Assembly (NCBI RefSeq): GCF_018861735.1
Contig: NZ_JAHLEB010000026.1
Span: 1 to 64,000, forward strand
DNA length: 64,000 nt
Reading direction: 5' to 3'
DNA from: Clostridium lacusfryxellense
GTDB lineage: Bacteria > Bacillota > Clostridia > Clostridiales > Clostridiaceae
Each line of letters starts with the position of its first letter. The first letter of the stretch is position 1. The notes beneath the pieces are model-generated. The model saw nothing but the letters and a program-made list of their open reading frames with translations. It was not told the DNA's origin and did no database searches. The translations under genes were made by a program, and so were the position numbers. Below are positions 43,160 through 54,410 of the stretch, piece after piece.

Positions 43160-44269
43160 ATGAATAAAAGAAAGTTAATTGCAGCACTTACATCAGTGGC
43201 ATTAGTTGCAACACTATTCGTGGGATGTAAATCTACTAAGGAAGAAGTAAAACCGGAAACAGCAAAAACAGAAACAGCGGTGAAAAATGAAACTATTATA
43301 GGGTTAACTACTGATGAAGGTGGATTAAACGATAAGTCATTTAATCAATCGGCAAATGAAGGTGTTAATAAGGCTAAGGCTGAACTTGGATTTAAATATA
43401 TGCCAATTGAATCTGCAAAGAAAGAAGATTATAATGCTAATCTAGAAACATTAGTTGAACAAGGTTCAAATTTAACATTTGCAATTGGATATCAAATGTT
43501 TGATGCAATAACAGAGGTTGCTAAAAACCATACTGATAAACATTTTGCAATTGTAGATTCAGTTGTTGATCTTCCAAACGTAACTTCAATTGTATTTAAA
43601 GAACAAGAAGGTTCTTTTTTAATGGGAGTAATTGCTGGAAAAATGACTAAAACTAATAAAATTGGATTTATTGGTGGAAAAGATGGAGAACTAATAAACA
43701 AATTTGAAGCTGGATTTGCAGCTGGTGTTAAATCAGTTAATCCAGAAGCTGCAAAAGGTTTAATAAGTTCAAATGGAAAAAGTGCTGGAACAACTGTAAA
43801 ATATGCGGATAGTTTCGCAGATACAGCAAAAGGTTATGAATTAGCTAAATCCTTATACCAAGGTGGTTGTGACATAGTTTATCATTCAGCAGGAGGCGTT
43901 GGTATTGGGTTATTTAAAGCAGCTAAAGAACTAAAGGATAGCGGAAAGGCAGTTTGGGCTATAGGAGTTGATATGGATCAAGCTGTAACAGTTGAAAAAT
44001 ATGCTGATGTAATTCTCTCAAGTATGATCAAAAGAGTTGACACAGCAACTTATAATGAATCTAAAGCACAAGCTGAAAATAAATTTAAGGGTGGAGCAGT
44101 TGTTTCGCTTGGATTAAAAGAGGAAGGCGTAGGAATAGCTGGCACGTCTAGTAAAAATGTACCTAAAGCTGTATTAGATGAAGTTAAAACTTACCAAGAT
44201 AAAGTTATAGCTGGAGAAATAGTTGTTCCAGCAACAAGAAAAGAAGCAATGGATTTTAAATTAAAATAG
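43160..44269 (+). CDS. BMP/PnrA-family nucleoside-binding lipoprotein
   Basis: The solute-binding protein of an ABC importer, anchored outside by lipid. The signal ends in a lipobox, L-F-V-G-C, with the modified Cys at about residue 23. The family phrases are G-L-T-T-D-E-G-G-L-N-D-K-S-F-N-Q, I-G-F-I-G-G-K and G-V-D-M-D-Q. Members such as PnrA and B. subtilis NupN bind purine nucleosides. The length of 369 is usual. GGGGG precedes the ATG. The transport genes follow after a stem-loop that probably lowers their expression relative to this gene. Confidence 0.92.
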   Translation: MNKRKLIAALTSVALVATLFVGCKSTKEEVKPETAKTETAVKNETIIGLTTDEGGLNDKSFNQSANEGVNKAKAELGFKYMPIESAKKEDYNANLETLVEQGSNLTFAIGYQMFDAITEVAKNHTDKHFAIVDSVVDLPNVTSIVFKEQEGSFLMGVIAGKMTKTNKIGFIGGKDGELINKFEAGFAAGVKSVNPEAAKGLISSNGKSAGTTVKYADSFADTAKGYELAKSLYQGGCDIVYHSAGGVGIGLFKAAKELKDSGKAVWAIGVDMDQAVTVEKYADVILSSMIKRVDTATYNESKAQAENKFKGGAVVSLGLKEEGVGIAGTSSKNVPKAVLDEVKTYQDKVIAGEIVVPATRKEAMDFKLK

Positions 44270-44347
44270 TTCATACAAATAAGTTCATAGAAATAATAAA
44301 TTTTTATGAACTTATCATTTACTATTTTATCAATTTCAGTATACAAT

Positions 44348-44380
44348 AGGAGCTAGATGTAGTACATCTAGCTCCTTTTA
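44348..44380 (+). terminator. Stem-loop between binding-protein and ATPase genes
   Basis: A perfect 13-bp stem (44348-44360 with 44364-44376), then four Ts. It is a partial terminator or mRNA-stabilising hairpin after the highly needed binding protein. Confidence 0.8.
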
Positions 44381-44498
44381 AGAATAATGATAATTTATAA
44401 TTTTTAAAAAGAAAATCATCTACATCTATAAGTGGTAATTTTACCACGACAAGCATAACACTCAAGTTATGATTAAATCTTTTTAAGGGGGAAAGTAA

Positions 44499-46040
44499 AT
44501 GGAAAAGGTAATTGAAATGAAAGGAATAACTAAAATTTTTCCAGGTACAGTTGCTAATGATAATGTAGATTTTGAATTGTTAAAAGGTGAGACACATGTT
44601 CTGCTTGGTGAAAACGGCGCTGGAAAAACAACTCTTATGAATATTCTTTATGGACTTTATAAACAAGAAAAAGGCGAGATTTATGTAAGCGGTAACCTAG
44701 TTAATATATCTTCTCCTAATGATGCTATAAAACTAGGCATAGGAATGGTTCATCAACATTTTATGCTAATACATAATTTCACTGTTACTCAAAATATAAT
44801 ATTAGGTATTGAACCCAGAAAAGGTTTTAAAATTGATATGAAGAAAGCAATAAATGACATTAAAGAGATTTCAGAAAAATATGGGTTTGCGATAGACCCT
44901 ACTGCAGTTATAGAAGATATTTCAGTTGGACAACAACAAAGGGTAGAGATACTAAAGGCATTATATAGGGGAGCTGAAATTTTAATATTAGATGAGCCTA
45001 CAGCAGTATTAACGCCTAAGGAAATTAAAGAACTTGGAATTATAATTAGAAATCTTGAAGATGAAGGAAAATCTGTAATACTTATTACTCATAAATTAAA
45101 AGAAGTTATGAGTATGAGTGATAGAGTTACTATAATAAGGCGAGGAAAGATAACTGGCTGCATAAAAACAAAAGAAACAAGTATAGACGAATTAGCAGAA
45201 CTTATGGTAGGTAGAAAAGTTAATCTAACTGTTGAAAAGAAACCAGCTGAGATTCGAGGCGAAATATTAAAAATTGAAAATCTTTGTGCTAAGGATCAAA
45301 GGGGATTACCTGCAGTACAAAATTTAAACTTAACAGTATATGGTGGAGAAATTCTGGGTATAGCTGGTATTGATGGAAATGGGCAATCTCAATTTTTAGA
45401 GGTTCTAACTGGACTTCGTAAACCTAAAAGTGGAAACATTATAATAAATGGTAAAAATATATATGGCAAGTCCCCAAGAGACATTATGTCGGCAGGGGTT
45501 GGACATATTCCAGAAGATAGACAAAAAAGGGGTCTTATTTTAGATTATTCTCTAGTTGAAAATTCAGTTCTTGGAATTCATAGAAATAAACCATTTAGTA
45601 AAGGCATAGTTATGAATTATAAATCAATTAGAAAACACTGTAATGATCTTATTCGTGAGTTTGATGTTAGAACTCCAAACGAAGATGTAAGCGCTGAGGC
45701 ATTATCAGGTGGAAATCAACAAAAGCTTATAGCGGCTAGAGAGATTTCAAAAGACCCAGAGTTACTAATAGCGGCGCAACCTACAAGAGGTCTTGATGTT
45801 GGCGCAATTGAATATATTCATAAAAGGTTAGTTGAGGAACGAGATAAGGGCAAGGCTGTTTTATTAGTATCATTAGAACTTGATGAAATATTATCGTTAT
45901 CAGATAGAATAGCTGTAATGTATGATGGGAAAATAGTGGATATATTATCCAGAGAAGATGCTACCGAGCAAAAACTTGGAATACTTATGGCTGGTGGGAC
46001 TCTTGGCCAGGCTAGGGAAGGAGGTAAAGTTAATGAATAA
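44499..46040 (+). CDS. Nucleoside ABC transporter ATPase (double domain)
   Basis: A 513-residue protein with two fused ABC ATPase domains, as in NupO/YufO and sugar importers. The first domain has Walker A G-E-N-G-A-G-K-T-T, signature I-S-V-G-Q-Q-Q-R and Walker B L-I-L-D-E-P-T-A-V-L-T. The second has a degenerate Walker A (G-I-D-G-N-G-Q-S-Q), signature L-S-G-G-N-Q-Q-K and Walker B L-L-I-A-A-Q-P-T-R-G. Degeneracy of the second domain is normal for this family. It overlaps the next gene by eight bases. Confidence 0.93.
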   Translation: MEKVIEMKGITKIFPGTVANDNVDFELLKGETHVLLGENGAGKTTLMNILYGLYKQEKGEIYVSGNLVNISSPNDAIKLGIGMVHQHFMLIHNFTVTQNIILGIEPRKGFKIDMKKAINDIKEISEKYGFAIDPTAVIEDISVGQQQRVEILKALYRGAEILILDEPTAVLTPKEIKELGIIIRNLEDEGKSVILITHKLKEVMSMSDRVTIIRRGKITGCIKTKETSIDELAELMVGRKVNLTVEKKPAEIRGEILKIENLCAKDQRGLPAVQNLNLTVYGGEILGIAGIDGNGQSQFLEVLTGLRKPKSGNIIINGKNIYGKSPRDIMSAGVGHIPEDRQKRGLILDYSLVENSVLGIHRNKPFSKGIVMNYKSIRKHCNDLIREFDVRTPNEDVSAEALSGGNQQKLIAAREISKDPELLIAAQPTRGLDVGAIEYIHKRLVEERDKGKAVLLVSLELDEILSLSDRIAVMYDGKIVDILSREDATEQKLGILMAGGTLGQAREGGKVNE

Positions 46041-47139
46041 AGAAGTTGATAAAAATAATAAATTTATTGTTTCAGTCAAAAACATACTTAAAACACTTGC
46101 ATTCCCTTTGCTTTCTATAATTATTTCTATATTTGTTGCAGTGTTTTTTGTAATGTGGGCAAAAGGATATTCTATATTACAGTATTTTTCTGCTTTAGGT
46201 GATTTGTTTGGACTTATATATAAAGGTGGGTTTGGTAACGAGCGTGTAACATTTGTTACTATCTCAGAAGTTACCCCATTAATATTTACAGGAGTTGCTA
46301 ATGCTGTAGCATTTAAATGTGGACTGTTTAATATAGGCGTTGCTGGTCAATTTATACTTGGAATGTTAGCAGGAGCTGCCGTAGGGCTAATTCCAGGACT
46401 AAATCCTGTAATACATATAATATTAATGATTCTTGCTGGATTTATCGCTGGTGGCATATGGGGGGCTATACCTGGTTATTTAAAAGCTAAAGTAGGTACC
46501 CATGAAGTTATTAACACTATTATGATGAATTATATATCTATGGCTTTGGCAAATTTTCTTATATTAAGAACTGGTTTTGGAGTTGCAGGTAAATCAAGTA
46601 CTCCAGAAATACAAAAGAGTGCAGAGCTTCATAGGTTTGTTGCTGGTAGTGGAGCTAATATTAGTATATTTCTTGCAATAGCGGTAGCTATATTTATATT
46701 CTGGTTATTATGGAAAACTACTATTGGATATGAAATAAGAGCAGTAGGCATAAATCCACACGCTGCAGAGTATGGTGGAATCAATGTATCGAAAAATATT
46801 GTACTTGCTATGGTGCTTTCTGGAGCTATAGCAGGAGTAGGAGGGGCAACGCATGTTGCAGGTGTACTTCATAATGTAAAAGACCTTATGGCACTACCAT
46901 CCTATGGATTTGATGGTATTGCAGTTGCATTACTTGCTAAAAGCAATCCTATTGGATGTGTAGCATCGGCCTTATTATTTGGAACATTAAATAGTAGTGC
47001 TAGGACTCTTCAGCTCAATGGAATACCAAAAGAGATAGTTTATTTAATTCAGGCTATAATTATTATATTTGTAGCAACAGACTACATTGTTAAGTACTTC
47101 TCTGAAAAGAGAAATAAGGAGGCGATTGCAAATGAGTAG
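46033..47139 (+). CDS. Nucleoside ABC transporter permease 1
   Basis: A membrane permease of the BPD_transp_2 family (NupP/YufP-like), 368 residues with about ten helices. Family phrases are G-V-A-N-A-V-A-F-K-C-G-L-F-N-I-G-V-A-G-Q-F, E-I-R-A-V-G-I-N-P and A-I-A-G-V-G-G-A. The ATG at 46033 has AAGGAGG in front and lies eight bases inside the ATPase gene; the reading frame extends upstream but without a site. It forms the channel with the next permease. Confidence 0.93.
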   Translation: MNKEVDKNNKFIVSVKNILKTLAFPLLSIIISIFVAVFFVMWAKGYSILQYFSALGDLFGLIYKGGFGNERVTFVTISEVTPLIFTGVANAVAFKCGLFNIGVAGQFILGMLAGAAVGLIPGLNPVIHIILMILAGFIAGGIWGAIPGYLKAKVGTHEVINTIMMNYISMALANFLILRTGFGVAGKSSTPEIQKSAELHRFVAGSGANISIFLAIAVAIFIFWLLWKTTIGYEIRAVGINPHAAEYGGINVSKNIVLAMVLSGAIAGVGGATHVAGVLHNVKDLMALPSYGFDGIAVALLAKSNPIGCVASALLFGTLNSSARTLQLNGIPKEIVYLIQAIIIIFVATDYIVKYFSEKRNKEAIANE

Positions 47140-48064
47140 CATTATTTTAATTAATTTGCTTGGGCAAACTTTAAGAATAGCTACGCCTCTAATTTTTGCT
47201 GCACTAGGTGGTATATTTTCTGAAAAATCAGGTGTTGTAAATATTGGTCTTGAAGGTATGATGGCTATAGGAGCATTCTTTGCGGTCTATGGGAGTTATG
47301 CGACGGGAAGTCCTGTTGTAGGGATTCTCTATGGCATGCTAGCGGGAGGCGTCTTGGGGCTAATACATGCTGTTTTAAGTATACATTTGCGTGCGGATCA
47401 GGTAATTTCAGGGACAGCTATAAATCTTTTTGCGACGGCTCTATCTAGTTTCTTGATATTTAAGTTATTTGATGGTAAAGGTGGTCAAACTGACATAGTT
47501 GAAGGACTATCATATAACATACCAGACTTTATTAAAAACTTACCTTTGGTAGGTAAATTAATATCACAACTAAACTGGTTTGTTATATTAGCCATTGCTT
47601 TAGTAATAGTATCTCATTACGTATTATATAAAACACCTTTAGGACTTCGAATTAGGGCTGTAGGAGAACATCCAAAGGCTGCGGATACATTAGGAATAAA
47701 TGTTTATAAAATAAGATACTTATGTGTTATTTTATCAGGAATGCTTGCTGGCCTTGGTGGAGCGGCATTGTCGCTTGGTATAACTCCGCTTTATAGAGAA
47801 GGTATGGTATCTGGACGTGGATTTATTGCGTTAGCTGCTGTTATATTCGGAAATTGGAAGCCTTTTGGAGCATTTGGTGCTAGTTTATTATTTGCATTTG
47901 GTAGTGCATTTGATATTTTTGCGCAAGGACTTAGTCTAAATCTACCTTCAGAAGTATATACCGTTATTCCTTATGTACTTACAATGGTTGCACTTGCAGG
48001 TTTTGTTGGGAAAACAACAGGACCACTTGCTAGTGGCAAGCCATACGATAAGGGATCTAGGTAA
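47132..48064 (+). CDS. Nucleoside ABC transporter permease 2
   Basis: The second BPD_transp_2 permease (NupQ/YufQ-like), 310 residues, about nine helices. It has E-K-S-G-V-V-N-I-G-L-E-G-M-M, G-L-R-I-R-A-V-G-E-H-P and L-G-G-A-A-L-S-L-G. The ATG at 47132 lies eight bases inside the previous gene, behind AAGGAGG. It ends the importer operon, followed by a long-stem terminator. Confidence 0.93.
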   Translation: MSSIILINLLGQTLRIATPLIFAALGGIFSEKSGVVNIGLEGMMAIGAFFAVYGSYATGSPVVGILYGMLAGGVLGLIHAVLSIHLRADQVISGTAINLFATALSSFLIFKLFDGKGGQTDIVEGLSYNIPDFIKNLPLVGKLISQLNWFVILAIALVIVSHYVLYKTPLGLRIRAVGEHPKAADTLGINVYKIRYLCVILSGMLAGLGGAALSLGITPLYREGMVSGRGFIALAAVIFGNWKPFGAFGASLLFAFGSAFDIFAQGLSLNLPSEVYTVIPYVLTMVALAGFVGKTTGPLASGKPYDKGSR

Positions 48065-48084
48065 CATATCAAGAATAATAATCT

Positions 48085-48155
48085 CAGCATAAATTAACTG
48101 TTATACGTTATAAAGTAATATTTATAATTTATAACAGTTTTTATGCTGTTTTTTA
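48085..48155 (+). terminator. Terminator of the nucleoside importer operon
   Basis: A long stem (48085-48105 with 48130-48148, one bulge) followed by six Ts. Confidence 0.75.
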
Positions 48156-48291
48156 TTGTACTTGAAATGCTCATTATATCTGTAGATTGTAGGCTGAAAA
48201 ATTTTTCTTGTGTGGGGGGGTTTGAGATTATATTTCCTTATACGCAAACCATACCCATACATCTAAACGTAAATATGATAAAGTATGAAAT

Positions 48292-48428
48292 TCTCCGGGA
48301 GTGGCACCAAATAAGAAGAGCAGAAACATTGAAATTCCATTTAAGATTTTATATTTGCAAAAGATTAGAATCTCTTAATGGAATTTCACGTTTCAAACTC
48401 TTATTTGTGTGCTACAGTGGGAGTTCAT
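48292..48428. repeat. Imperfect palindromic element upstream of rpoN
   Basis: Two arms of about 55 bases pair around a centre near 48355. The best segment is GAAATTCCATTTAAGA (48331-48346) with TCTCTTAATGGAATTTC (48371-48387), and the outer AAATAAG / CTTATTT and CTCC / GGGAG also pair. It does not resemble copies A to C in sequence. It may be a small mobile palindromic element or a structured RNA. Confidence 0.55.
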
Positions 48429-48525
48429 AGGTAGGTCGCATCTTTTTTTATTTTATCCTAATGCATAATATATCAGTGCTATGTTATAATATTTATAATG
48501 CGACTTATATGAGGTGATGGATAAA

Positions 48526-49902
48526 ATGAATATTAATTTTGGATTAAATTTGGTCCAAGAACAAAAATTAATAATGACACAAGAAATGCAGATGTCTGTT
48601 AAACTTCTTCAAATGTCGGCATATGAGTTAGGACAATATGTGAATAAAGAAATGCAAGAAAATCCGGTGCTTGAGGAAAGAGATGTACAGCCGAGTAAAA
48701 GTAATACCAATGATGTAAATGAATATAAGGAAATAATTAAGTACCTTGATAAAGATAATTATAAAACAAAAAATTATGCTGTGAAATCAGAAAATGATGA
48801 GGTTTCTCCATTTTATTATATTGCAGAGGAAAAATCTCTTAAGGATTATCTTAAGGAACAAATAGGGGAACTCAACCAGCGATATGATATTATAAATATA
48901 TGCAAATATTTGGCTGAAAATTTAGATAACAAAGGTTATTTATCTGCTAATTTATCGGATATATGTAAAGAACTTGGAATATCAAATGAAAAGGCGGAAA
49001 CTGCACTTAAAGTTTTCCAATCATTAGATCCTGAAGGTATAGGTGCTAGGGATTTAAGAGAATGTTTAACAATTCAACTACGCAATTTAAGTATAGATGA
49101 TGAAAATATTTATAATGTCATAAATAATTATCTAGAGCTTTTAGCAGAGAATAAGTATAATGATATAGCAAAAGAATTAAAAGTTAAAATTAGTGACGTT
49201 CAAACATATGCAGATATAATAAAGAATTTAGAACCTAAGCCATCAAGAGGATTTTATACAGGAGAGAGTGTTAAGTATATTGTTCCGGATGCTTATATTA
49301 ATAAAATTGATGATCAATACTTTATTTCTATGAACGAAGATGTTCTTCCGAAACTTAACATAAATAGTTTATATAAAGAAATTATTATAAATGAAAAAGA
49401 CGTAGAAGCTGTTGAATATGTGAAAGAGAAACTTAATAGTGCGATGTTTCTTCTTAAAAGTATTGAACAAAGGAAGAATACTGTTTATAGGGTTTTAGAA
49501 GAAATTTTATCGGTTCAAAAAGATTATTTTGAAAAAGGGGCGGAATATTTAAAGCCAATGACGCTTAAAATTATTGCTAATAATTTAGAAATGCATGAAT
49601 CTACTATAAGTCGTGCGATTAGAGAAAAATATGTTAGTATAAATAATGGAAAAATCATTAAAATAAAAGACTTCTTTACAAATGGAATAACGTCTGCCGC
49701 AAGTGGCGAGGATATATCTACAATTAATATTAAGAAAACGATTAAGACAATAGTGGAGGAAGAAGACCCAAAGAAACCTCTATCAGACCAAATCATTTGT
49801 AACCGATTAAATATTGAGGGCATGAATATTTCAAGAAGAACTGTAGCAAAATATAGAGAAGAATTAGAAATTAAAAGCTCTAGTAAACGGAAAAGATTTT
49901 AA
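48526..49902 (+). CDS. rpoN: RNA polymerase sigma-54 factor
   Basis: RpoN directs RNA polymerase to -24/-12 promoters that need an activator ATPase. The N-terminal Gln/Leu-rich region I (Q-K-L-I-M-T-Q-E-M-Q-M-S-V-K-L-L-Q) is present, the core-binding domain follows, and the C-terminal RpoN box R-R-T-V-A-K-Y-R-E-E-L is complete. The protein has 458 residues. The ATG at 48526 is seven bases after GAGGTGAT; upstream GTG and ATG lie inside that site. No activator gene and no certain -24/-12 promoter are seen in the window. It stands before cggR, an order I recall from other clostridia. Confidence 0.95.
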   Translation: MNINFGLNLVQEQKLIMTQEMQMSVKLLQMSAYELGQYVNKEMQENPVLEERDVQPSKSNTNDVNEYKEIIKYLDKDNYKTKNYAVKSENDEVSPFYYIAEEKSLKDYLKEQIGELNQRYDIINICKYLAENLDNKGYLSANLSDICKELGISNEKAETALKVFQSLDPEGIGARDLRECLTIQLRNLSIDDENIYNVINNYLELLAENKYNDIAKELKVKISDVQTYADIIKNLEPKPSRGFYTGESVKYIVPDAYINKIDDQYFISMNEDVLPKLNINSLYKEIIINEKDVEAVEYVKEKLNSAMFLLKSIEQRKNTVYRVLEEILSVQKDYFEKGAEYLKPMTLKIIANNLEMHESTISRAIREKYVSINNGKIIKIKDFFTNGITSAASGEDISTINIKKTIKTIVEEEDPKKPLSDQIICNRLNIEGMNISRRTVAKYREELEIKSSSKRKRF

Positions 49903-49953
49903 AATTATTCATATTAATCGATTCGTTTACAGAATGTTAACATTATTTTTAGG

Positions 49954-49991
49954 AATACTAATTTGTAAAAGGTTAGTATTTCATCTATAAT
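49954..49991 (+). promoter_or_regulatory. cggR promoter with inverted repeat over the -35 box
   Basis: TTGTAA (49963-49968) and TATAAT (49986-49991) are separated by 17 bases. The inverted repeat AATACTAA (49954-49961) / TTAGTATT (49973-49980) brackets the -35 box, a suitable place for a repressor or other regulator. It could instead be a weak rpoN terminator, but no T-run follows. Confidence 0.6.
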
Positions 49992-50016
49992 GTATGTGGG
50001 AGCAAAAAATATAGGC

Positions 50017-50033
50017 CGGGACTTATAAAGTCC
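50017..50033 (+). promoter_or_regulatory. Probable CggR operator
   Basis: CGGGACTTATAAAGTCC contains the perfect inverted repeat GGACTT-ATA-AAGTCC (50019-50033) and the CGGGAC half-site known from the B. subtilis CggR operator. It lies 26 bases after the -10 box and just before the cggR ribosome binding site, where bound CggR would block transcription of its own gene and the glycolytic operon. Only one copy is present here, against two in B. subtilis, as I recall it. Confidence 0.65.
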
Positions 50034-50047
50034 AGAAAGGTGTTCAA

Positions 50048-52188
<2,141 letters not shown>

Positions 52189-52220
52189 AATCTAATTTTA
52201 GGGAACTGTAAGTATAGTAT

Positions 52221-52263
52221 AAGGTCTGGTTTTATAGTTATTCTATGGAATCAGACCTTTTCT
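52221..52263 (+). terminator. Hairpin between gap and pgk
   Basis: AAGGTCTG (52221-52228) pairs with CAGACCTT (52252-52259), extended by imperfect inner pairing. A short T-rich tail follows. It could be a partial terminator or a processing/stability hairpin that sets a higher gap level. Confidence 0.65.
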
Positions 52264-52292
52264 ATTATGAGATAAACGAGAGGAGAATGTGT

Positions 52293-53489
52293 ATGCAATT
52301 CAATAAGAAAACAATCGAAGATATAGAGGTTAAAGGTAAAAATGTATTAGTAAGATGTGATTTCAATGTACCACTAAAAGATGGAGAAATTACAGATGTT
52401 AATAGATTAGTAGGTGCAATGCCTACAATAAAATATTTAGTAAAGAAAGGTGCAAAAGTTATTTTATGTTCGCATCTTGGAAAACCTGCTGGAGAAGCAA
52501 AACCTGAACTTTCACTAGCACCAGTTGCTAAGAAGTTAAGTGAAATGCTAGACAAAGAAGTTCTTTTTGCAGCAGATCCAAATGTAGTTAGTGAAACAGT
52601 AAAATCTACCGTAGCAAAAATGAAAGACGGAGACATAGTGCTTCTTGAAAATACAAGATATAGAAAAGAAGAAACTAAAAATAAAGAAAACTTTTCTAAA
52701 GAATTGGCTTCACTTGCAGATATATTTGTAAATGATGCTTTTGGAACAGCTCATAGAGCTCATTGCTCTACTGTTGGTGTAACTGAGTTTGTTAGTACTT
52801 CAGTATGTGGATATTTAATTCAAAAAGAATTGAAATTCTTAGGAGATACAATAGAAAGTCCTGTTAGACCATTTGTTGCAATTTTAGGTGGAGCTAAGGT
52901 TTCAGATAAAATAAATGTTATTGAAAATCTGCTTGAAAAAGTTGATACTTTAATAATTGGTGGAGGAATGGCTTATACATTCTTAAAAGCCGGAGGTTAT
53001 TCTATAGGAAGTTCTTTAGTTGAAGAAGATAAAGTACAATATGCTAAAGTTATGATGCAAAAAGCTGAGTCTAAAGGAGTTAAATTTTTGTTGCCAGTAG
53101 ATAACATTACTGCTGATAAATTTTCAGCTGAGGCAGAGCCAGTAGTTACAGAAGATCAAAACATAAAAGATGGATATATGGGACTAGATATTGGACCTAA
53201 GACTTGTGAAATATATAAAGGTGCAATAAGCACAGCTAAAACTATTGTTTGGAATGGTCCTATGGGAGTATTCGAATTCAAAAACTTTGCAAATGGAACA
53301 ATTGCTGTGGCAGAAGCTATGTCACTAGTTGATGGAACTACTATAATAGGTGGTGGAGATAGTGCCGCTGCTGTTAATCAATTAGGATTTGGAGATAAGA
53401 TGACCCACATATCTACAGGTGGTGGAGCATCACTTGAATTCCTAGAAGGTAAATTATTACCAGGAATTGAAGCTCTTACAAATAAATAA
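52293..53489 (+). CDS. pgk: Phosphoglycerate kinase
   Basis: PGK transfers phosphate from 1,3-bisphosphoglycerate to ADP. Signatures are V-R-C-D-F-N-V-P-L near the start, [17 protein letters not shown], and the nucleotide-site G-G-G-D-S-A-A-A in the last quarter. About 398 residues. The ATG at 52293 (M-Q-F-N-K-K) is chosen because AGGAG is seven bases upstream; an ATG at 52287 is too close. Confidence 0.97.
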   Translation: MQFNKKTIEDIEVKGKNVLVRCDFNVPLKDGEITDVNRLVGAMPTIKYLVKKGAKVILCSHLGKPAGEAKPELSLAPVAKKLSEMLDKEVLFAADPNVVSETVKSTVAKMKDGDIVLLENTRYRKEETKNKENFSKELASLADIFVNDAFGTAHRAHCSTVGVTEFVSTSVCGYLIQKELKFLGDTIESPVRPFVAILGGAKVSDKINVIENLLEKVDTLIIGGGMAYTFLKAGGYSIGSSLVEEDKVQYAKVMMQKAESKGVKFLLPVDNITADKFSAEAEPVVTEDQNIKDGYMGLDIGPKTCEIYKGAISTAKTIVWNGPMGVFEFKNFANGTIAVAEAMSLVDGTTIIGGGDSAAAVNQLGFGDKMTHISTGGGASLEFLEGKLLPGIEALTNK

Positions 53490-53509
53490 TTAAATAAAAA
53501 ATAAATACC

Positions 53510-53546
53510 TTGTTATAGATAAAATAAATAGTTTTATCTATAACAA
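53510..53546 (+). terminator. Hairpin between pgk and tpiA
   Basis: A perfect 15-bp stem (53510-53524 with 53532-53546) and a seven-base loop, without a T-run right after it. It is more like a processing or stability element than a terminator. Confidence 0.65.
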
Positions 53547-53568
53547 AGATATATAGGGGGTTTTTTTG

Positions 53569-54315
53569 ATGAGAAAAGGTATAATCGCAGGAAACTTTAA
53601 AATGAATAAAACTGTAGCTGAATCTGTTATTTTAATCGAAGAAATGAAACCATTAGTTAAAGATGCAAAATGTGATGTTGTAGTTTGTCCTACATTTTTA
53701 GCTTTAGATGCAGTAATAAAAGCAGCTAAGGGTTCAAACATAAAAGTAGGAGCACAAAACATGCATTTTGAAGACAATGGAGCGTTTACAGGTGAAGTTT
53801 CACCATCAATGCTAAAAGATATGGGCGTTGAATATGTTATAATTGGACATAGTGAAAGAAGACAATATTTCAATGAAACTGATGAAACTGTAAACAAAAA
53901 AATAAAAGCGGCTTATAGCCATGCTATTCAACCTATATTTTGTATAGGAGAAACTCTTAGTGATAGAGAAGGAAATATTACAGAAAAAGTTTTAGGAAAT
54001 CAAGTTAAATTAGGAATTGATGGACTAACAAAAGAACAAGTTGAAAAATTGGTTATTGCATATGAACCAATTTGGGCTATAGGAACAGGTAAAACTGCAA
54101 CTGCTGATCAAGCTAATGAGACAATTGCATTTATAAGAGCAACTGTTGGTGGAATATTTGGTGATGACGTTTCTCAGAAACTTAGAATTCAATATGGTGG
54201 TTCTGTTAAACCTTCAACTATAAAAGAACAAATGGGTAAATCAGATATAGATGGTGGACTAATTGGTGGAGCTAGCCTCAAGGCAGAAGACTTCGCTGGA
54301 ATAGTAAACTATTAA
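53569..54315 (+). CDS. tpiA: Triosephosphate isomerase
   Basis: TIM interconverts dihydroxyacetone phosphate and glyceraldehyde-3-phosphate. The catalytic Lys (G-N-F-K-M-N), His (I-G-H-S-E-R-R) and Glu ([11 protein letters not shown]) are present, as is the phosphate-binding Y-G-G-S-V. 248 residues. The ATG at 53569 has a weak GGGGG site; the TTG immediately before it is less likely. Confidence 0.97.
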   Translation: MRKGIIAGNFKMNKTVAESVILIEEMKPLVKDAKCDVVVCPTFLALDAVIKAAKGSNIKVGAQNMHFEDNGAFTGEVSPSMLKDMGVEYVIIGHSERRQYFNETDETVNKKIKAAYSHAIQPIFCIGETLSDREGNITEKVLGNQVKLGIDGLTKEQVEKLVIAYEPIWAIGTGKTATADQANETIAFIRATVGGIFGDDVSQKLRIQYGGSVKPSTIKEQMGKSDIDGGLIGGASLKAEDFAGIVNY

Positions 54316-54351
54316 TATACTTAATTTAAAGTGATTTATTTTACTTAAGTA

Positions 54352-54383
54352 AATATTAATGCATATTTATATGCATTAATATT
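54352..54383 (+). terminator. Hairpin between tpiA and gpmI
   Basis: A perfect AT-rich 15-bp inverted repeat (54352-54366 with 54369-54383) with only two bases in the loop. No T-run follows, so a processing or stability role is likelier than termination. Confidence 0.6.
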
Positions 54384-54410
54384 ATAAATAATTGGTGGGG
54401 GGGTACAAAA

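Larger units (their letters stand above)
48065..48525. other. Intergenic region with terminator and a palindromic element
   Basis: Holds the importer terminator (48085-48155) and an imperfect palindrome (48292-48428), then the rpoN leader with GAGGTGAT at 48511-48518. A 95-codon frame (48143-48430) begins inside the terminator, has no ribosome binding site and spans the palindrome, so I do not treat it as a gene. I see no clear -35/-10 pair for rpoN. Confidence 0.6.

Noticed and set aside
48302-48320. TGGCAC as part of a sigma-54 (-24/-12) promoter near rpoN
   Set aside because: The matching TTGC element at the required distance is missing.
48143-48430. 95-codon ORF before rpoN
   Set aside because: It begins inside a terminator, has no ribosome binding site and runs through a palindromic element; composition is not protein-like.
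53510-53546. True terminator between pgk and tpiA
   Set aside because: There is no T-run directly after the stem and tpiA has no evident own promoter; a processing or stability hairpin fits better.
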